From the NCBI RefSeq assembly GCF_900111745.1, contig NZ_FOIJ01000001.1, forward strand, positions 496,001-560,000: DNA of 64,000 nt, read 5' to 3'. Numbering within the stretch: position 1 is the first letter of the stretch; each line of letters begins with the position of its first letter. This DNA comes from Stigmatella erecta (GTDB lineage Bacteria; Myxococcota; Myxococcia; Myxococcales; Myxococcaceae). Below are positions 51,506-60,473 of the stretch, in pieces. The position numbers and the translations under genes are program-made. Below the pieces are notes generated by a model, which saw only the letters and a list, made by a program, of their open reading frames with translations, was not told where the DNA came from and did not search any database.

Positions 51506-53521
51506 ATGGCTGAACGATTGCAGAAGTACCTGGCCCGCGCGGGAGTCGCTTCGCGCCGGCACGCCGAAGAGCTCATCACCGCGGGCCGGGTGATGGTGAA
51601 CAACCAGAAGGTGACCGAGCTGGGCAGCCGGGTGGAGCCCGGCACGGACCTGGTCAGCGTGGATGGCGAGCTGGTGTCGCTGCCCGAAACCTCTTCCTAC
51701 TACCTGCTGTACAAGCCGGCCGGCGTCGTGACGACGCTGTCGGACCCCCAGGGCCGCCCCACGGTGGCCAACTACGTGGAGTCCACCGGCAAGCGGCTCT
51801 TCCCCGTGGGCCGCCTGGACTATGACGCCGAGGGCGCGCTGCTCTTCACGGACGACGGGGCGCTGGCGCACAAGCTCACGCACCCCAGCTTCCAGGTGCC
51901 GCGCACGTACCTGGCCAAGGTGAAGGGCGTGCCGGACCGGGCCACGCTGGAGAAGCTGCGCGGCGGCGTGCGGCTCGAGGACGGCATGGCCACCCCCCTG
52001 TCGGTGGACCTGTTCGAGCAGGCCGAGCGCAACACGTGGCTCAAGATTGTCGTCGCCGAGGGGCGGCCCCACCTCATCAAGCGGCTGTGCGCCGCGGTGG
52101 GACACCCCGTGGTGCGCCTGTTCCGGCCGGCCTACGCCGGGGTGGGCGTGAGTGGCGTGCGCCCCGGTGAGCTGCGCGCGCTGTCCGCCACCGAGGTGCG
52201 CCTGTTGCAGGACGTGGCCGAGGCGCGCACGGCGCCCCCCGAGGGTGAGCTGAACCTGCCGCCCCGGCGGCACGGACGCGCGGCCCCCGGCTTCGAGGCG
52301 GACGACGACGACGAGGGGTTCGAGGTGGGGGATGGGAGCCCGGCCAGCGCGAAGCCGGCGCCTGCCCGATCCGCCTCCGCGAAGCGTGCGGAGCGCAAAC
52401 CGGCCGGGAAGCCAGCTCGCAAGGAGGAGGGGGGCTCCCGCCTCGTGCGCTTCGACCGGAACCGGCCCGCGGCCCCGGACGAAGAAGGGGACAGCGATCG
52501 TCCCCGCCGCTCGGAGTGGAAGAAAGAGGAGGGCAGCGCCCGTCCGGAGCGCAAGTCCTACGCGCCTCGCGCGGAAGGCGCGGGCCGCCCCGAGCGCAAG
52601 TCCTGGGCGCCCCGGGGCGAAAGCGCTGGCCGTCCGGAGCGCAAGTCCTACGCGCCTCGCGGTGAGGGCTCCGAGCGTCCCGAGAGGAAGTCCTGGGCTC
52701 CCCGGGGTGAAGGCGCGGGCCGTCCCGAGCGCAAGCCCTACGCACCTCGCGGAGAAGGCTCCGAGCGTCCCGAGCGCAAGGAATGGAAGCCTCGCGCGGA
52801 AGGCGCGGGCCGCCCCGAGCGCAAGGCTTGGGCACCCCGGGGCGAAAGCGCGGGCCGCCCCGAGCGCAAGCCTTACGCGCCTCGCGGCGAGGGCTCCGAG
52901 CGTCCCGAGCGCAAGTCCTGGGCACCCCGGGGTGAAGGCGCGGGCCGTCCCGAGCGCAAGTCCTACGCGCCTCGCGGCGAGGGCTCCGAGCGTCCCGAGA
53001 GGAAGTCCTGGGCTCCCCGGGGTGAAGGCGCGGGCCGTCCCGAGCGCAAGCCCTACACGCCTCGCGGTGAGGGCTCCGAGCGTCCCGAGCGCCGGGAGTG
53101 GAAGCCTCGGGGTGAGAGTTCCGAGCGTCCCGAGCGCAAGCCCTACGCGCCTCGCGGCGAAGGCGCGGGCCGTCCCGAGCGCAAGTCCTGGGCGCCCCGG
53201 GGCGAAAGCGCGGGCCGTCCCGAGCGCAAGCCCTACGCGCCTCGCGGCGAAGGCTCCGAGCGTCCCGAGCGCCGGGAATGGAAGCCCCGCGGTGAGGGCT
53301 CGGAACGCCCGCGCTCGCCCCGTTTCGGCGGTGCCGCGGGCGCGGACCGTCCTGCCCGCCGGGCCCCCCGCGCCGAAGGCGGCGAGGGAGGCGGCAAGGG
53401 GTTCACCGACTGGAACAAGAACAAGAAGCGGGGGACGGAGACCTCCTGGGATTCCCGCCGCCCCAGTCCGGCTGGAAGCCGGGGGCCTCGCAAGCCCCCG
53501 GGCCCCCGCCGCCCCCGCTGA
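51506..53521 (+). CDS. rluB: 23S rRNA pseudouridine synthase RluB-like with long repeat tail
   Basis: This 671-residue protein is far longer than a standard RluB (about 290). Residues 2-50 form the S4 RNA-binding domain (MAERLQKYLARAGVASRRHA), and the RsuA/RluB catalytic domain runs to about 235 with GRLDYDAEG holding the catalytic D105. An acidic hinge (FEADDDDEGFE) follows. Residues 346-600 are seventeen copies of a 15-residue unit of the form RPERKSYAPRGEGSE, positively charged and aromatic, and the rest is a basic Arg/Pro-rich end. The enzyme part should convert U2605 (E. coli numbering) of 23S rRNA; the tail may bind RNA. It is the last gene of scpA-scpB-rluB. Confidence 0.92.
   Translation: MAERLQKYLARAGVASRRHAEELITAGRVMVNNQKVTELGSRVEPGTDLVSVDGELVSLPETSSYYLLYKPAGVVTTLSDPQGRPTVANYVESTGKRLFPVGRLDYDAEGALLFTDDGALAHKLTHPSFQVPRTYLAKVKGVPDRATLEKLRGGVRLEDGMATPLSVDLFEQAERNTWLKIVVAEGRPHLIKRLCAAVGHPVVRLFRPAYAGVGVSGVRPGELRALSATEVRLLQDVAEARTAPPEGELNLPPRRHGRAAPGFEADDDDEGFEVGDGSPASAKPAPARSASAKRAERKPAGKPARKEEGGSRLVRFDRNRPAAPDEEGDSDRPRRSEWKKEEGSARPERKSYAPRAEGAGRPERKSWAPRGESAGRPERKSYAPRGEGSERPERKSWAPRGEGAGRPERKPYAPRGEGSERPERKEWKPRAEGAGRPERKAWAPRGESAGRPERKPYAPRGEGSERPERKSWAPRGEGAGRPERKSYAPRGEGSERPERKSWAPRGEGAGRPERKPYTPRGEGSERPERREWKPRGESSERPERKPYAPRGEGAGRPERKSWAPRGESAGRPERKPYAPRGEGSERPERREWKPRGEGSERPRSPRFGGAAGADRPARRAPRAEGGEGGGKGFTDWNKNKKRGTETSWDSRRPSPAGSRGPRKPPGPRRPR
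52541..53305 (+). repeat. 45-bp tandem repeats in the rluB tail
   Basis: Seventeen in-frame 45-base units encode RPER-(KS/KP/RE/KE/KA)-(Y/W)-(A/K/T)PRGE plus GSE or GAG endings. Units alternate Tyr and Trp forms and GSE and GAG endings, indicating expansion of two-unit blocks. Near-identical DNA makes the locus prone to copy-number change. Confidence 0.92.
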
Positions 53522-53541
53522 CGCGCGGGAACGAGGCTCCG

Positions 53542-53576
53542 GCCGTGGGGGCTGATATAAACGGGCTCCCCACGGC
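53542..53576 (+). terminator. Hairpin after rluB
   Basis: GCCGTGGGG (53542-53550) and CCCCACGGC (53568-53576) form a 9-bp stem with a 17-base A/T-containing loop, 21 bases after the rluB stop and 16 bases before the HEAT gene. It has no U-tract, so it could be a weak terminator or part of the next gene's leader. Confidence 0.35.
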
Positions 53577-53591
53577 TTCCCTCGGAGTGCG

Positions 53592-55697
53592 ATGAGACCC
53601 GGTGTTCGCTCCCTCTTCGTCGTCCTGACCCTCGGACTGGCCCCCGCGTGCCAGGGCAACCGGGATCAACTCCTCGCGGATCTCCAGAGCCCTCGGCCCG
53701 AGGTCCGCGCCCAGGCGGTGCAGTCCCTGGCCAAGCAGGGCAACGCCGACGATCTGGTCCTCTTCACGCGGTCCGCCAAGGACATGGCCTCCATCGTCCG
53801 GGGCGAGGCCGCCGAGGCGCTCGGCGGCAGCCAGGATCCCCGCGTGGTGGACCTGCTCGGCGAGCTGCTCGAGGATCCGGACGAGAGCGTCCAGGGCCGC
53901 GCCGCCATGGCGCTCTCGAAGATCAAGAACGACAAGGCCAAGGCCTACCTCACGCTCCAGTACAGCCGGCGCGCCCGGAACACCCGGCAGATCATCGTCC
54001 AGGCGCTCAAGTCCGCGAACGTGCCGGGCGCCATGGCCGAGGCCGTCGCCGCGGAGTCCAAGGCCATCTGGGAGCGCAACCTGCTGACGCTCCACGAGGG
54101 CTCGCTCCCCGAGCGCGTGGGGGCCGCCGAGGAGCTGGGCAAGAGCGGCCGCCCCGAGGCCATCACCCGCCTGTTGCCGCTCGTCCGGGACAGCCAGGTC
54201 ATCCTCGCCGCCGCCGCCGTGCGCGGCCTGGGAGACGCGGGGGACCGGCGCGCCGTGGCCGCCATCCTCCCGCTGCTCGACGAGAACTTCCCCCAGCTGC
54301 GCGAGGCCTCCCTCACGGCGCTCAGCAAGCTCCAGGATCCCTCGGCGGTGGCCCGCCTCCAGGCGGTCGCCCTGGAGAAGAGCGCCGTCAGCTCGCTGGC
54401 CAGCGACGCGCTGATCTCCATGCCCCGGGGCCCGGAGACCAACGCGGCCCTGTGCACCATCTCCCTGGAAGGGACGCTCGCGGAGTCCCTCGCGGCAGGC
54501 CGCGCCATGCGCGCCCACGGCGGGTGCCCGCTGGAGCCCATCGCCGAGCGGCTCTCCCGGCCCGCGGCGCTCGACAGCGGCCTGCAAGCGGTGGCCGGGC
54601 TGGGCGCCGCCGCGCAGCCCCTGCTGTCCCGGGTGCTGCCCTGGCTCGCCTCGGCGGACCCCCACCAGCGGCGGCTCGCCCTGGAGGCCGTGACGGCCAT
54701 CGGCGATGCCTCCGCGGCCCCCGCCGTCCAGAAGCTCTACGAGCAGGAGACCCAGGCGCTCGTCCCCCTGCGCCAGGACTGGGTGCCGGCCCCGCTGCCG
54801 CTGACCTACGCCCCCGGGTTCGACCCGTCCGCCCCCCAGGACGAGAAGGACTCCCGGAACACGAAGACCTCGCAGCTCTTCGACCGGGTCCGCAACCTCA
54901 ACGCCCAGCGCGCCCGCGAGACGGGCCGGGTGCAGGTGCAGGCCCGGGTGCCCTCGGAGCTGTATGACGAGGTGGAGCCCCAGCGCCTGGAGCCGCTCGC
55001 CGCCGTGCTGCGCGCCCTGGGCGCGGTGAAGGCCCCGGGCGCCCTGGAGCTGCTCAAGCAGTACGCGGGTGACTCCAGCGTCACCCTGCGCTCCGCGGCC
55101 CTGGTGGGACTGGCCCGCCTGGGGCCCGAAGGCGTGGAGGTGGCCAAGGGCGGCATGTTCGAGGCCGAGCGGGAGCTCCAGAAGGCGCTCGCCCAGGCCC
55201 TGGCGGAGCAGGGCGAGGCGGGCCAGGCCGCGCTGGTCTCCCTGCTGCCCCAGTTCTCCAGCGAGAAGCTGGTCCTGCTCGATGCCCTGAACCGCTTCGG
55301 CGCGCCCGCGTCGGCCTCGCCCGCCTTGCAGGAGGTGGTGCGCGGCGGGGGCGCGGAGGCGGTGCTGGCCGCCAGCATCCTCGGCAAGCTCCAGGCGAAG
55401 GACGCCGTGGAGACGCTCATCAAGGCCCTGGAGGATCCCGCCGGCGTGGCGCGGCGGGAGGTGCTCCTGGCGCTGGGCGAGCTCGGCGACTCGCGCGCGG
55501 CCGAAGGGGTGGCGAGGGACCTCTACCATGATCAGCCGGAGATCCGGGCCGCCGCCGCCACGGCCCTCCAGCGCATGGGCACCAGTGCCCAGGCCGAGGC
55601 GCTGGATGCGCTCAAGAGCGACTACTACCGCCGCGTCCGCGAGGCGGCGAGCGCGGCGCTGGCCAAGGGCGGTACCGCCGGGGAGGGCGCCCGCTGA
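53592..55697 (+). CDS. HEAT-repeat lipoprotein
   Basis: This 701-residue protein has a lipoprotein signal (SLFVVLTLGLAPAC, lipobox APAC with Cys 20). The rest is an alpha-solenoid of PBS lyase-type HEAT repeats, for example PEVRAQAVQSLAKQGNADDL, VRGEAAEALGGSQDPRVVDL and VARREVLLALGELGDSRAAE. An irregular segment near 395-440 (YAPGFDPSAPQDEKDSRN) splits the solenoid. No catalytic motif is seen; it is probably a periplasm-facing scaffold or protein-interaction platform. The cNMP-binding gene begins one base after its stop, so the products likely function together. Confidence 0.82.
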   Translation: MRPGVRSLFVVLTLGLAPACQGNRDQLLADLQSPRPEVRAQAVQSLAKQGNADDLVLFTRSAKDMASIVRGEAAEALGGSQDPRVVDLLGELLEDPDESVQGRAAMALSKIKNDKAKAYLTLQYSRRARNTRQIIVQALKSANVPGAMAEAVAAESKAIWERNLLTLHEGSLPERVGAAEELGKSGRPEAITRLLPLVRDSQVILAAAAVRGLGDAGDRRAVAAILPLLDENFPQLREASLTALSKLQDPSAVARLQAVALEKSAVSSLASDALISMPRGPETNAALCTISLEGTLAESLAAGRAMRAHGGCPLEPIAERLSRPAALDSGLQAVAGLGAAAQPLLSRVLPWLASADPHQRRLALEAVTAIGDASAAPAVQKLYEQETQALVPLRQDWVPAPLPLTYAPGFDPSAPQDEKDSRNTKTSQLFDRVRNLNAQRARETGRVQVQARVPSELYDEVEPQRLEPLAAVLRALGAVKAPGALELLKQYAGDSSVTLRSAALVGLARLGPEGVEVAKGGMFEAERELQKALAQALAEQGEAGQAALVSLLPQFSSEKLVLLDALNRFGAPASASPALQEVVRGGGAEAVLAASILGKLQAKDAVETLIKALEDPAGVARREVLLALGELGDSRAAEGVARDLYHDQPEIRAAAATALQRMGTSAQAEALDALKSDYYRRVREAASAALAKGGTAGEGAR

Positions 55698-55698
55698 C

Positions 55699-57135
55699 AT
55701 GGATCCCGGCTCGCTCCAGGCACAGGCCGCCGAGGCCTTCTCGCAGGGCCGCTTCTCCCAGGCCGCGGAGTTCTACGAGAAGTATTGCCAGGGGCGGCCC
55801 GCGGACCACTTCGCCCAGGCGCGCCTGGGCGAGTCCTGGGCCCGGACCGGCCAGCGGGCCCGCGCGGCTTCCGCCTACCGGATCGCCGCCGAGGGCTTCG
55901 CCCGCGAGGGGCTCCTGCCGCGCGCGCTCGCCGCGGCCAAGCGGCTCCTGGAGCTGGATCCCTCGCACCGGGGCGTCCCGCAGATGCTCGCGGACCTGTA
56001 TGCGCGCCGGAGCGAGCCCCAGGAGGAGACCACCTTCGAGGTCGACCTGGGGGAGGGCAAGAAGCGGCTGGCCCTGAAGGCCGCCGGCGAGCTGCTCCTG
56101 CCGCATGCCGCCGTCTGGAGCCCCCCGGAGCCCGAAGCGGCCGCCCCCGAGGCGCCGCCCGCGCCGGAGCCCGAGTCCACGGACACGCTGCTCCAGACGG
56201 TGGAGCAGGCCGCGCGGGCGAGCCTGCGGCAGCAGGGCGCCGGGGGCTCTTCCTCCCTGGAGGAGGCCCTCTTCAGCCTCGCGGAGGAAGTGTCCTCGCG
56301 GACGCCCTCGCTGGACGCGCTGCCGGACATCCCCCTGTTCTCGGACCTGCCGCGCGATGCCTTCATCGAGTTCTTCGAGGGCTGCCCGCTGCGGCACTTC
56401 GCGCGGGGCCAGCAGGTCTTCGAGCGGGGCAGCCGGGGCACGGCCTTCTACGTCATCTGCGAGGGCGCGGTGCGCGTCTTCCGGGAAGCGGACAAGGAGC
56501 TCGCGGCCTTGAGCAGCGGCGCCTTCTTCGGGGAGATGGCGCTCCTGTCCGGCTCGCCCCGCATGGCCACGGTGGAGAGCACCTCCGACGAGACGCTCCT
56601 CCTGGAGGTGCCCGCCTCGGTGCTGGCGCACCTGTCGCGCCGCTATCCCCAGGTGGCGCGGGCGCTCAAGAAGTTCTGCCGGGACCGGCTGCTGACGAAC
56701 GTGATGAGCACCTCGGCGCTGTTCCAGCCCTTCAGCCGCAAGGACCGGCGCATCCTCGTGGAGCGCTTCCGGGCCCGCGACGTGAAGAAGAACGACGTCG
56801 TCGTCCGGGAAGGGGACCGCGTCGAAGGGCTCTACGTGGTGCTCTCCGGCGAGGTGGAGGCGAGCAAGGGCGGCCAGGTCCTCTCGCGCCTCCGGGAGGG
56901 CGAAGTCTTCGGGGAGATCTCCCTGCTGCTGAAGACGCCCGCCACGGCCACGGTGATGGCCACCCGGCGCACGTCCTTGCTGCGGCTGCCGCGCGAGGAC
57001 TTCGACTCGCTCATCCTGACGCACCCGCAGGTGCTCGAACTCGTCTCCCGGCTGTCCGAGCAGCGCCTGCGCCGCACCGAGGCGCTCACGAGCGAGCCGG
57101 ACACGGCCGCCCCGGCGGAGCACCTGCTCGTCTGA
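55699..57135 (+). CDS. Protein with TPR-like N-terminus and two cyclic nucleotide-binding domains
   Basis: This 478-residue soluble protein starts at ATG 55699, immediately after the HEAT gene. Residues 5-90 are TPR-like (AEAFSQGRFSQAAEFYEKYC, LPRALAAAKRLLELDPSHRG); an acidic Pro-rich linker runs to about 200. The first CNB domain (about 215-330) has FFGEMALLSGSPRMATV, keeping the Arg that contacts the cyclic phosphate. The second (about 340-460) has FGEISLLLKTPATATV, where that Arg is replaced, so it may not bind nucleotide. There is no DNA-binding domain, so it is not a CRP-type regulator. It probably reads cAMP or a similar signal. Confidence 0.85.
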   Translation: MDPGSLQAQAAEAFSQGRFSQAAEFYEKYCQGRPADHFAQARLGESWARTGQRARAASAYRIAAEGFAREGLLPRALAAAKRLLELDPSHRGVPQMLADLYARRSEPQEETTFEVDLGEGKKRLALKAAGELLLPHAAVWSPPEPEAAAPEAPPAPEPESTDTLLQTVEQAARASLRQQGAGGSSSLEEALFSLAEEVSSRTPSLDALPDIPLFSDLPRDAFIEFFEGCPLRHFARGQQVFERGSRGTAFYVICEGAVRVFREADKELAALSSGAFFGEMALLSGSPRMATVESTSDETLLLEVPASVLAHLSRRYPQVARALKKFCRDRLLTNVMSTSALFQPFSRKDRRILVERFRARDVKKNDVVVREGDRVEGLYVVLSGEVEASKGGQVLSRLREGEVFGEISLLLKTPATATVMATRRTSLLRLPREDFDSLILTHPQVLELVSRLSEQRLRRTEALTSEPDTAAPAEHLLV

Positions 57136-57150
57136 GGGGGGCCCCGCCGC

Positions 57151-57882
57151 TCAGGAGCGCGAGACGTTGCGCAGCCGGGCGAAGTACTCCTGGCGGGAGA
57201 CGGTGCCCCGGGCCTCCAGCACCTCGATGAGCGTGCTCAGGGAGCGGGCCTGGTTGGCCACCATGCGCTCCAGATCGGCTACCTGCTGGGTGAGCACCTC
57301 CACGCGCTGCACCAGCTCGGCCTCCCGGGGCGAGCGCGGGACGGGTGCCGACGGCGGGGTGAACTCGTAGAAGGGCTCGTGGAGCCCGAACGCCTCGGGC
57401 GCGGCGGTGGGGGTGCCGGTGCCGCCGTGGTAGTGCTGGCGGATGGCGTGCTCGATGGCGGAGACACTGCTGACCACCACCTGGATGCGGTGATCCGTGT
57501 GGAAGGCCAGCTCGTGCAGGGCCTCCACGTTGGTGGGATCCTCGCTGGCCAGGGTGATGAGCTTCTGGGCCACGTCCACCGCCACGGGGAAGACGGTGTA
57601 ACGCTCGGCCAGCTCCACCGGGAAGAGCTTGAGCAGGTGCGCGGGCGGCGCCACCCGGGAGAGGTCCACCGAGGGAATCTGGAGCTGGCGCGACAGGGCG
57701 TGCACCATGGCGTTCTCGTCCACGAAGCCCATCTGCACCAGGGTGTGGCCGAGCTTGCCGCCCCACTTGCGCTGCTCGGCCAGGGCCGTGCGCAGCTGCG
57801 TCTCGGACAGCAGGGCCGCATCCAGGAGGATTTCGCCGAGCCGCTTCTTGCGGAGCGGGGGGGAGGGGTTCGAGGCGCTCAT
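57151..57882 (-). CDS. Stand-alone MshEN (GspE N-terminal) domain protein
   Basis: This 243-residue protein starts at ATG 57882. Residues 14-75 match the MshEN/T2SSE N-terminal pattern: RLGEILLDAALLSETQLRTA, LAEQRKWGGKLGHTLVQMGF and ALSRQLQIPSVDL. These motifs bind c-di-GMP in MshE. The following 90 residues (ELAERYTVFPVAVDVAQKLI, TLASEDPTNVEALHELAF) are the usual second subdomain of GspE/PilB N-termini. The ATPase core is absent; instead a coiled coil (VQRVEVLTQQVADLERMVAN) ends the protein. It is probably a c-di-GMP adaptor for pili or signalling. Confidence 0.82.
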   Translation of the reverse strand: MSASNPSPPLRKKRLGEILLDAALLSETQLRTALAEQRKWGGKLGHTLVQMGFVDENAMVHALSRQLQIPSVDLSRVAPPAHLLKLFPVELAERYTVFPVAVDVAQKLITLASEDPTNVEALHELAFHTDHRIQVVVSSVSAIEHAIRQHYHGGTGTPTAAPEAFGLHEPFYEFTPPSAPVPRSPREAELVQRVEVLTQQVADLERMVANQARSLSTLIEVLEARGTVSRQEYFARLRNVSRS

Positions 57883-57928
57883 GGTCCCAAGGTACCAGGG
57901 GTGCCCGGGGTTGCGATATGTGTAGGGC

Positions 57929-58759
57929 ATGACGCGATGCTCAGCCTTCCTCCTGTTGATCCTCCTCTCGGCATGCACGTCTTCCCGGCTGTCCGGCGCG
58001 AACCTCGACCGCGTGGTGCAACCTGCCTTCGTCTCCCGCATCGAGGATGGGGCAGGCCCCAAGAGCCTCGTCTTCCGGGAAGACGGTTCCTACTCGGAAA
58101 AGCTCAAGAAGCTGGAGCCCAAGGAGGCCGACCGGCGCCTCCAGGCGAAGCTCGCCGCGGCGGTGACGCGCTTCGAGATCTCCGAGCGGCTGCGCGTGAA
58201 CACCATCATCCAGCTGCCCCGCGAGCGACCCTGGACGAGCATCATCGATCCGGCGCGGGTGGCCACCGCGCTGGAGAGCTTCCTCGTGGAGGAGGTGCCC
58301 GCGAACGCGCCGGACTATGACTTGCTCGTGCCGCTGGGCGCCGATGCCATCGTCGAGTTCGTCGTCCAGGACTACGGCATGCGCAGCGAGAAGGGGCGGG
58401 CGGGGGCGTACATCAAGGGCTACGGGCGCATGTTCTGGCTGGATGGCCGGACCGAGGTGTGGCGGCGGGCCTTCGATGCGGATCAGGTCCAGCTCGGCGA
58501 GGAGCACCTGGATCCGTTCCGGGTGGGCAAGAACCCGGAGCTGTTCCAGCGGGCCATGTCGTCCCTGGTGGATGCGGTGTCGGCCCAGTTCACCCAGGAC
58601 CTGACGCCCAAGGACCGCCGGGGCGGGCCGCCGCTGCCGGAAGGGGTGGAGCGCGCAACGCCGGACAGCACCCACCGCACGGGCCGCGAGAACCAGCTCC
58701 CGCCCGTGCCCCAGGGCCCGGATCTGGCCCCCGGCGAGCTGCCCGATCCGGACCCCTGA
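57929..58759 (+). CDS. Hypothetical lipoprotein
   Basis: This 276-residue lipoprotein has the signal MTRCSAFLLLILLSAC with lipobox LSAC. The mature chain has a mixed alpha/beta look: LESFLVEEVPANAPDYDLLV, GADAIVEFVVQDYGMRSEKG and GYGRMFWLDGRTEVWRRAF. This is the layout of proteins that build a conserved domain for envelope assembly, but I recognise no family. The last 50 residues are Pro-rich and disordered (GPPLPEGVERATPDSTH). It is divergent from the MshEN gene. Confidence 0.6.
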   Translation: MTRCSAFLLLILLSACTSSRLSGANLDRVVQPAFVSRIEDGAGPKSLVFREDGSYSEKLKKLEPKEADRRLQAKLAAAVTRFEISERLRVNTIIQLPRERPWTSIIDPARVATALESFLVEEVPANAPDYDLLVPLGADAIVEFVVQDYGMRSEKGRAGAYIKGYGRMFWLDGRTEVWRRAFDADQVQLGEEHLDPFRVGKNPELFQRAMSSLVDAVSAQFTQDLTPKDRRGGPPLPEGVERATPDSTHRTGRENQLPPVPQGPDLAPGELPDPDP

Positions 58760-58891
58760 GGCGCTTGCCCGCCTGCTGTGCGGGTAGCCAGGACAGCGCT
58801 CCCCGTCCCCGGAGGAAATGCGTTTCGTCCATTTCCCCGCCCCCGAGCGCTGAGAGGGATGAAGGCACACATTCCCAGGAGGGGGACACAG

Positions 58892-60463
58892 ATGAAGACG
58901 GGCCAAGGGCGGCGGTGGGAGCAGGGCGGCGGGCTGGTGGGGCGGGGCTGGAAGGCGTGGGGTCTCGCGCTGATGCTGGCCGCATGCGGTGGCAACGAAG
59001 TCTCCAGCCAGGAGGAGCCGCCTCCCGTCGAAAGCGGGGCGGACACGCCCACCCCCGAGGTGCCCTCCGGCGTCTTGCCCATGCCGGAGCCCCCCGCGGC
59101 GGCACAGCCCGATCCGGCGCCTCCGGCGAACACCATCCCGGAGGTGACCACCACCTGGCCGCGTCACTATGGCGGCAAGGGGGTCGAGTGGCTTCAGGCC
59201 CTGGCCTCCGATAGCGCGGGCGGGTTCGTGGCGGGGGGCCTCTTCGGCAGCGTGCCCTTCCCGCAGGGCACCGGCTTCGCGCTGGCGCGCTACTCCTCCA
59301 CGGGCGCGCCCGTGTGGGTCCGGCAGATCTCCACCGAGGATGTCCAGGTGAGCGCCCTCACCGTCACCCCCGAGGGCAACATCCTCGCGGTGGGCAACTA
59401 CCGGGGCGCGCCCAACCTCGGCGCGGGCACGCTTCCGTTCGCCGGCTCGCATCTCGGGACGGGCGCCTACTCGGGCACCTTCGCGGCGAAGTTCTCCCCC
59501 AACGGGAACATCGTCTGGAGCCGGGGCTTCGTGCCCACGTACTTCGACGAAGACCTCCAGCAGCTCCGGTACTGGTCCATCTCCGCGGAGTCCGTGGCCA
59601 CGGACGCCAACGGAAGCCTCATCGTCGCGGGCAACTTCCACGGAGAGGTGAACTTCGGCACGGGCACGCTCTACGCGGGTGATGCCAGCACCTACGGGGA
59701 GGACCCGTATCCGGGGGGCTTTGTGGCCAAGTTCACCTGGCAGGGCGCGCCGGTCTGGTCCCGGGCCTTCGAGGCCCGGCCCTCCGAGCCCTCCAACCTC
59801 GTGCGCACCGTGGCCACCGATGGGGCCGGCAACATCCTCGTGGGAGGCCGGGCGGGCTATGGGGCCAACCTCGGGGATGGGCCGCTGCCGTACACCTCGG
59901 CCTTCATCGCGAAGTACACCCCCGGCGGAGCGCTGTTCTGGAAGCGGCTGTTCAGCAATGCCTACGGCGAAGTCACGGGCATCCGTGCCCTGGGCGTGGG
60001 CCAGGTGGTGTTCACCGCCAACCTCGGGGGCAGCTTCTCGTTCGCCGGGCAGGGCTACACCGGCGGCGATCCGGATGACCAGGGCTACCCCCTGAACCGC
60101 AGCGGCTACATCGGCGCGCTGAGCACCCAGGGGGCCGATCAGTGGATCCGCGATCAGGGGCTCTTCACGCTGACGGGGCTCGCCACGGGGGACACCGGCA
60201 CCGTCACCCTCACGGGGTTCCGCCCCGGCGGCCCCAGCGCCCACCTGCTCGTGCGCTACAACACCTCGGGCAGCCTGCTCTGGACCCAGAGCATCGATGG
60301 CAACTTCGGCAAGCACTCCTCGCCCCGCAAGCTCTTCCTCGTCCCACAGCCGGGGGGCTCCGTGGTGGCGGGCACCGACTTCGAGGGGACCGTCCAGTAC
60401 GACGGGAAGGCCTACACCTCGCGGGGCGCCTCGGACCTGTTCTACTTCCAGGTCAGCCCGTAG
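58892..60463 (+). CDS. Lipoprotein with repeated beta-propeller-like (delta-60/SBBP-like) segments
   Basis: This 523-residue protein starts at ATG 58892, with GGAGGGGG six bases upstream; ATG 58859 is less likely. The signal ends in the lipobox LAAC, followed by a Pro-rich stalk of about 75 residues. The body contains repeated strands with the pattern SDSAGGFVAGGLFGS, TPEGNILAVGNYRG, TDANGSLIVAGNFHGEVNFG and TDGAGNILVGGRAG, which alternate with YSSTGAPVWVRQ-type strands. This matches the SBBP/delta-60 repeat plan of surface beta-propellers in deltaproteobacteria. Function unknown. Confidence 0.68.
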   Translation: MKTGQGRRWEQGGGLVGRGWKAWGLALMLAACGGNEVSSQEEPPPVESGADTPTPEVPSGVLPMPEPPAAAQPDPAPPANTIPEVTTTWPRHYGGKGVEWLQALASDSAGGFVAGGLFGSVPFPQGTGFALARYSSTGAPVWVRQISTEDVQVSALTVTPEGNILAVGNYRGAPNLGAGTLPFAGSHLGTGAYSGTFAAKFSPNGNIVWSRGFVPTYFDEDLQQLRYWSISAESVATDANGSLIVAGNFHGEVNFGTGTLYAGDASTYGEDPYPGGFVAKFTWQGAPVWSRAFEARPSEPSNLVRTVATDGAGNILVGGRAGYGANLGDGPLPYTSAFIAKYTPGGALFWKRLFSNAYGEVTGIRALGVGQVVFTANLGGSFSFAGQGYTGGDPDDQGYPLNRSGYIGALSTQGADQWIRDQGLFTLTGLATGDTGTVTLTGFRPGGPSAHLLVRYNTSGSLLWTQSIDGNFGKHSSPRKLFLVPQPGGSVVAGTDFEGTVQYDGKAYTSRGASDLFYFQVSP

Positions 60464-60473
60464 CCCGTCCCGC

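Noticed and set aside
52541-53305. 45-bp repeats considered as CRISPR or a non-coding satellite
   Set aside because: Units are multiples of three, in frame with RluB, with no spacer-type variable sequence.
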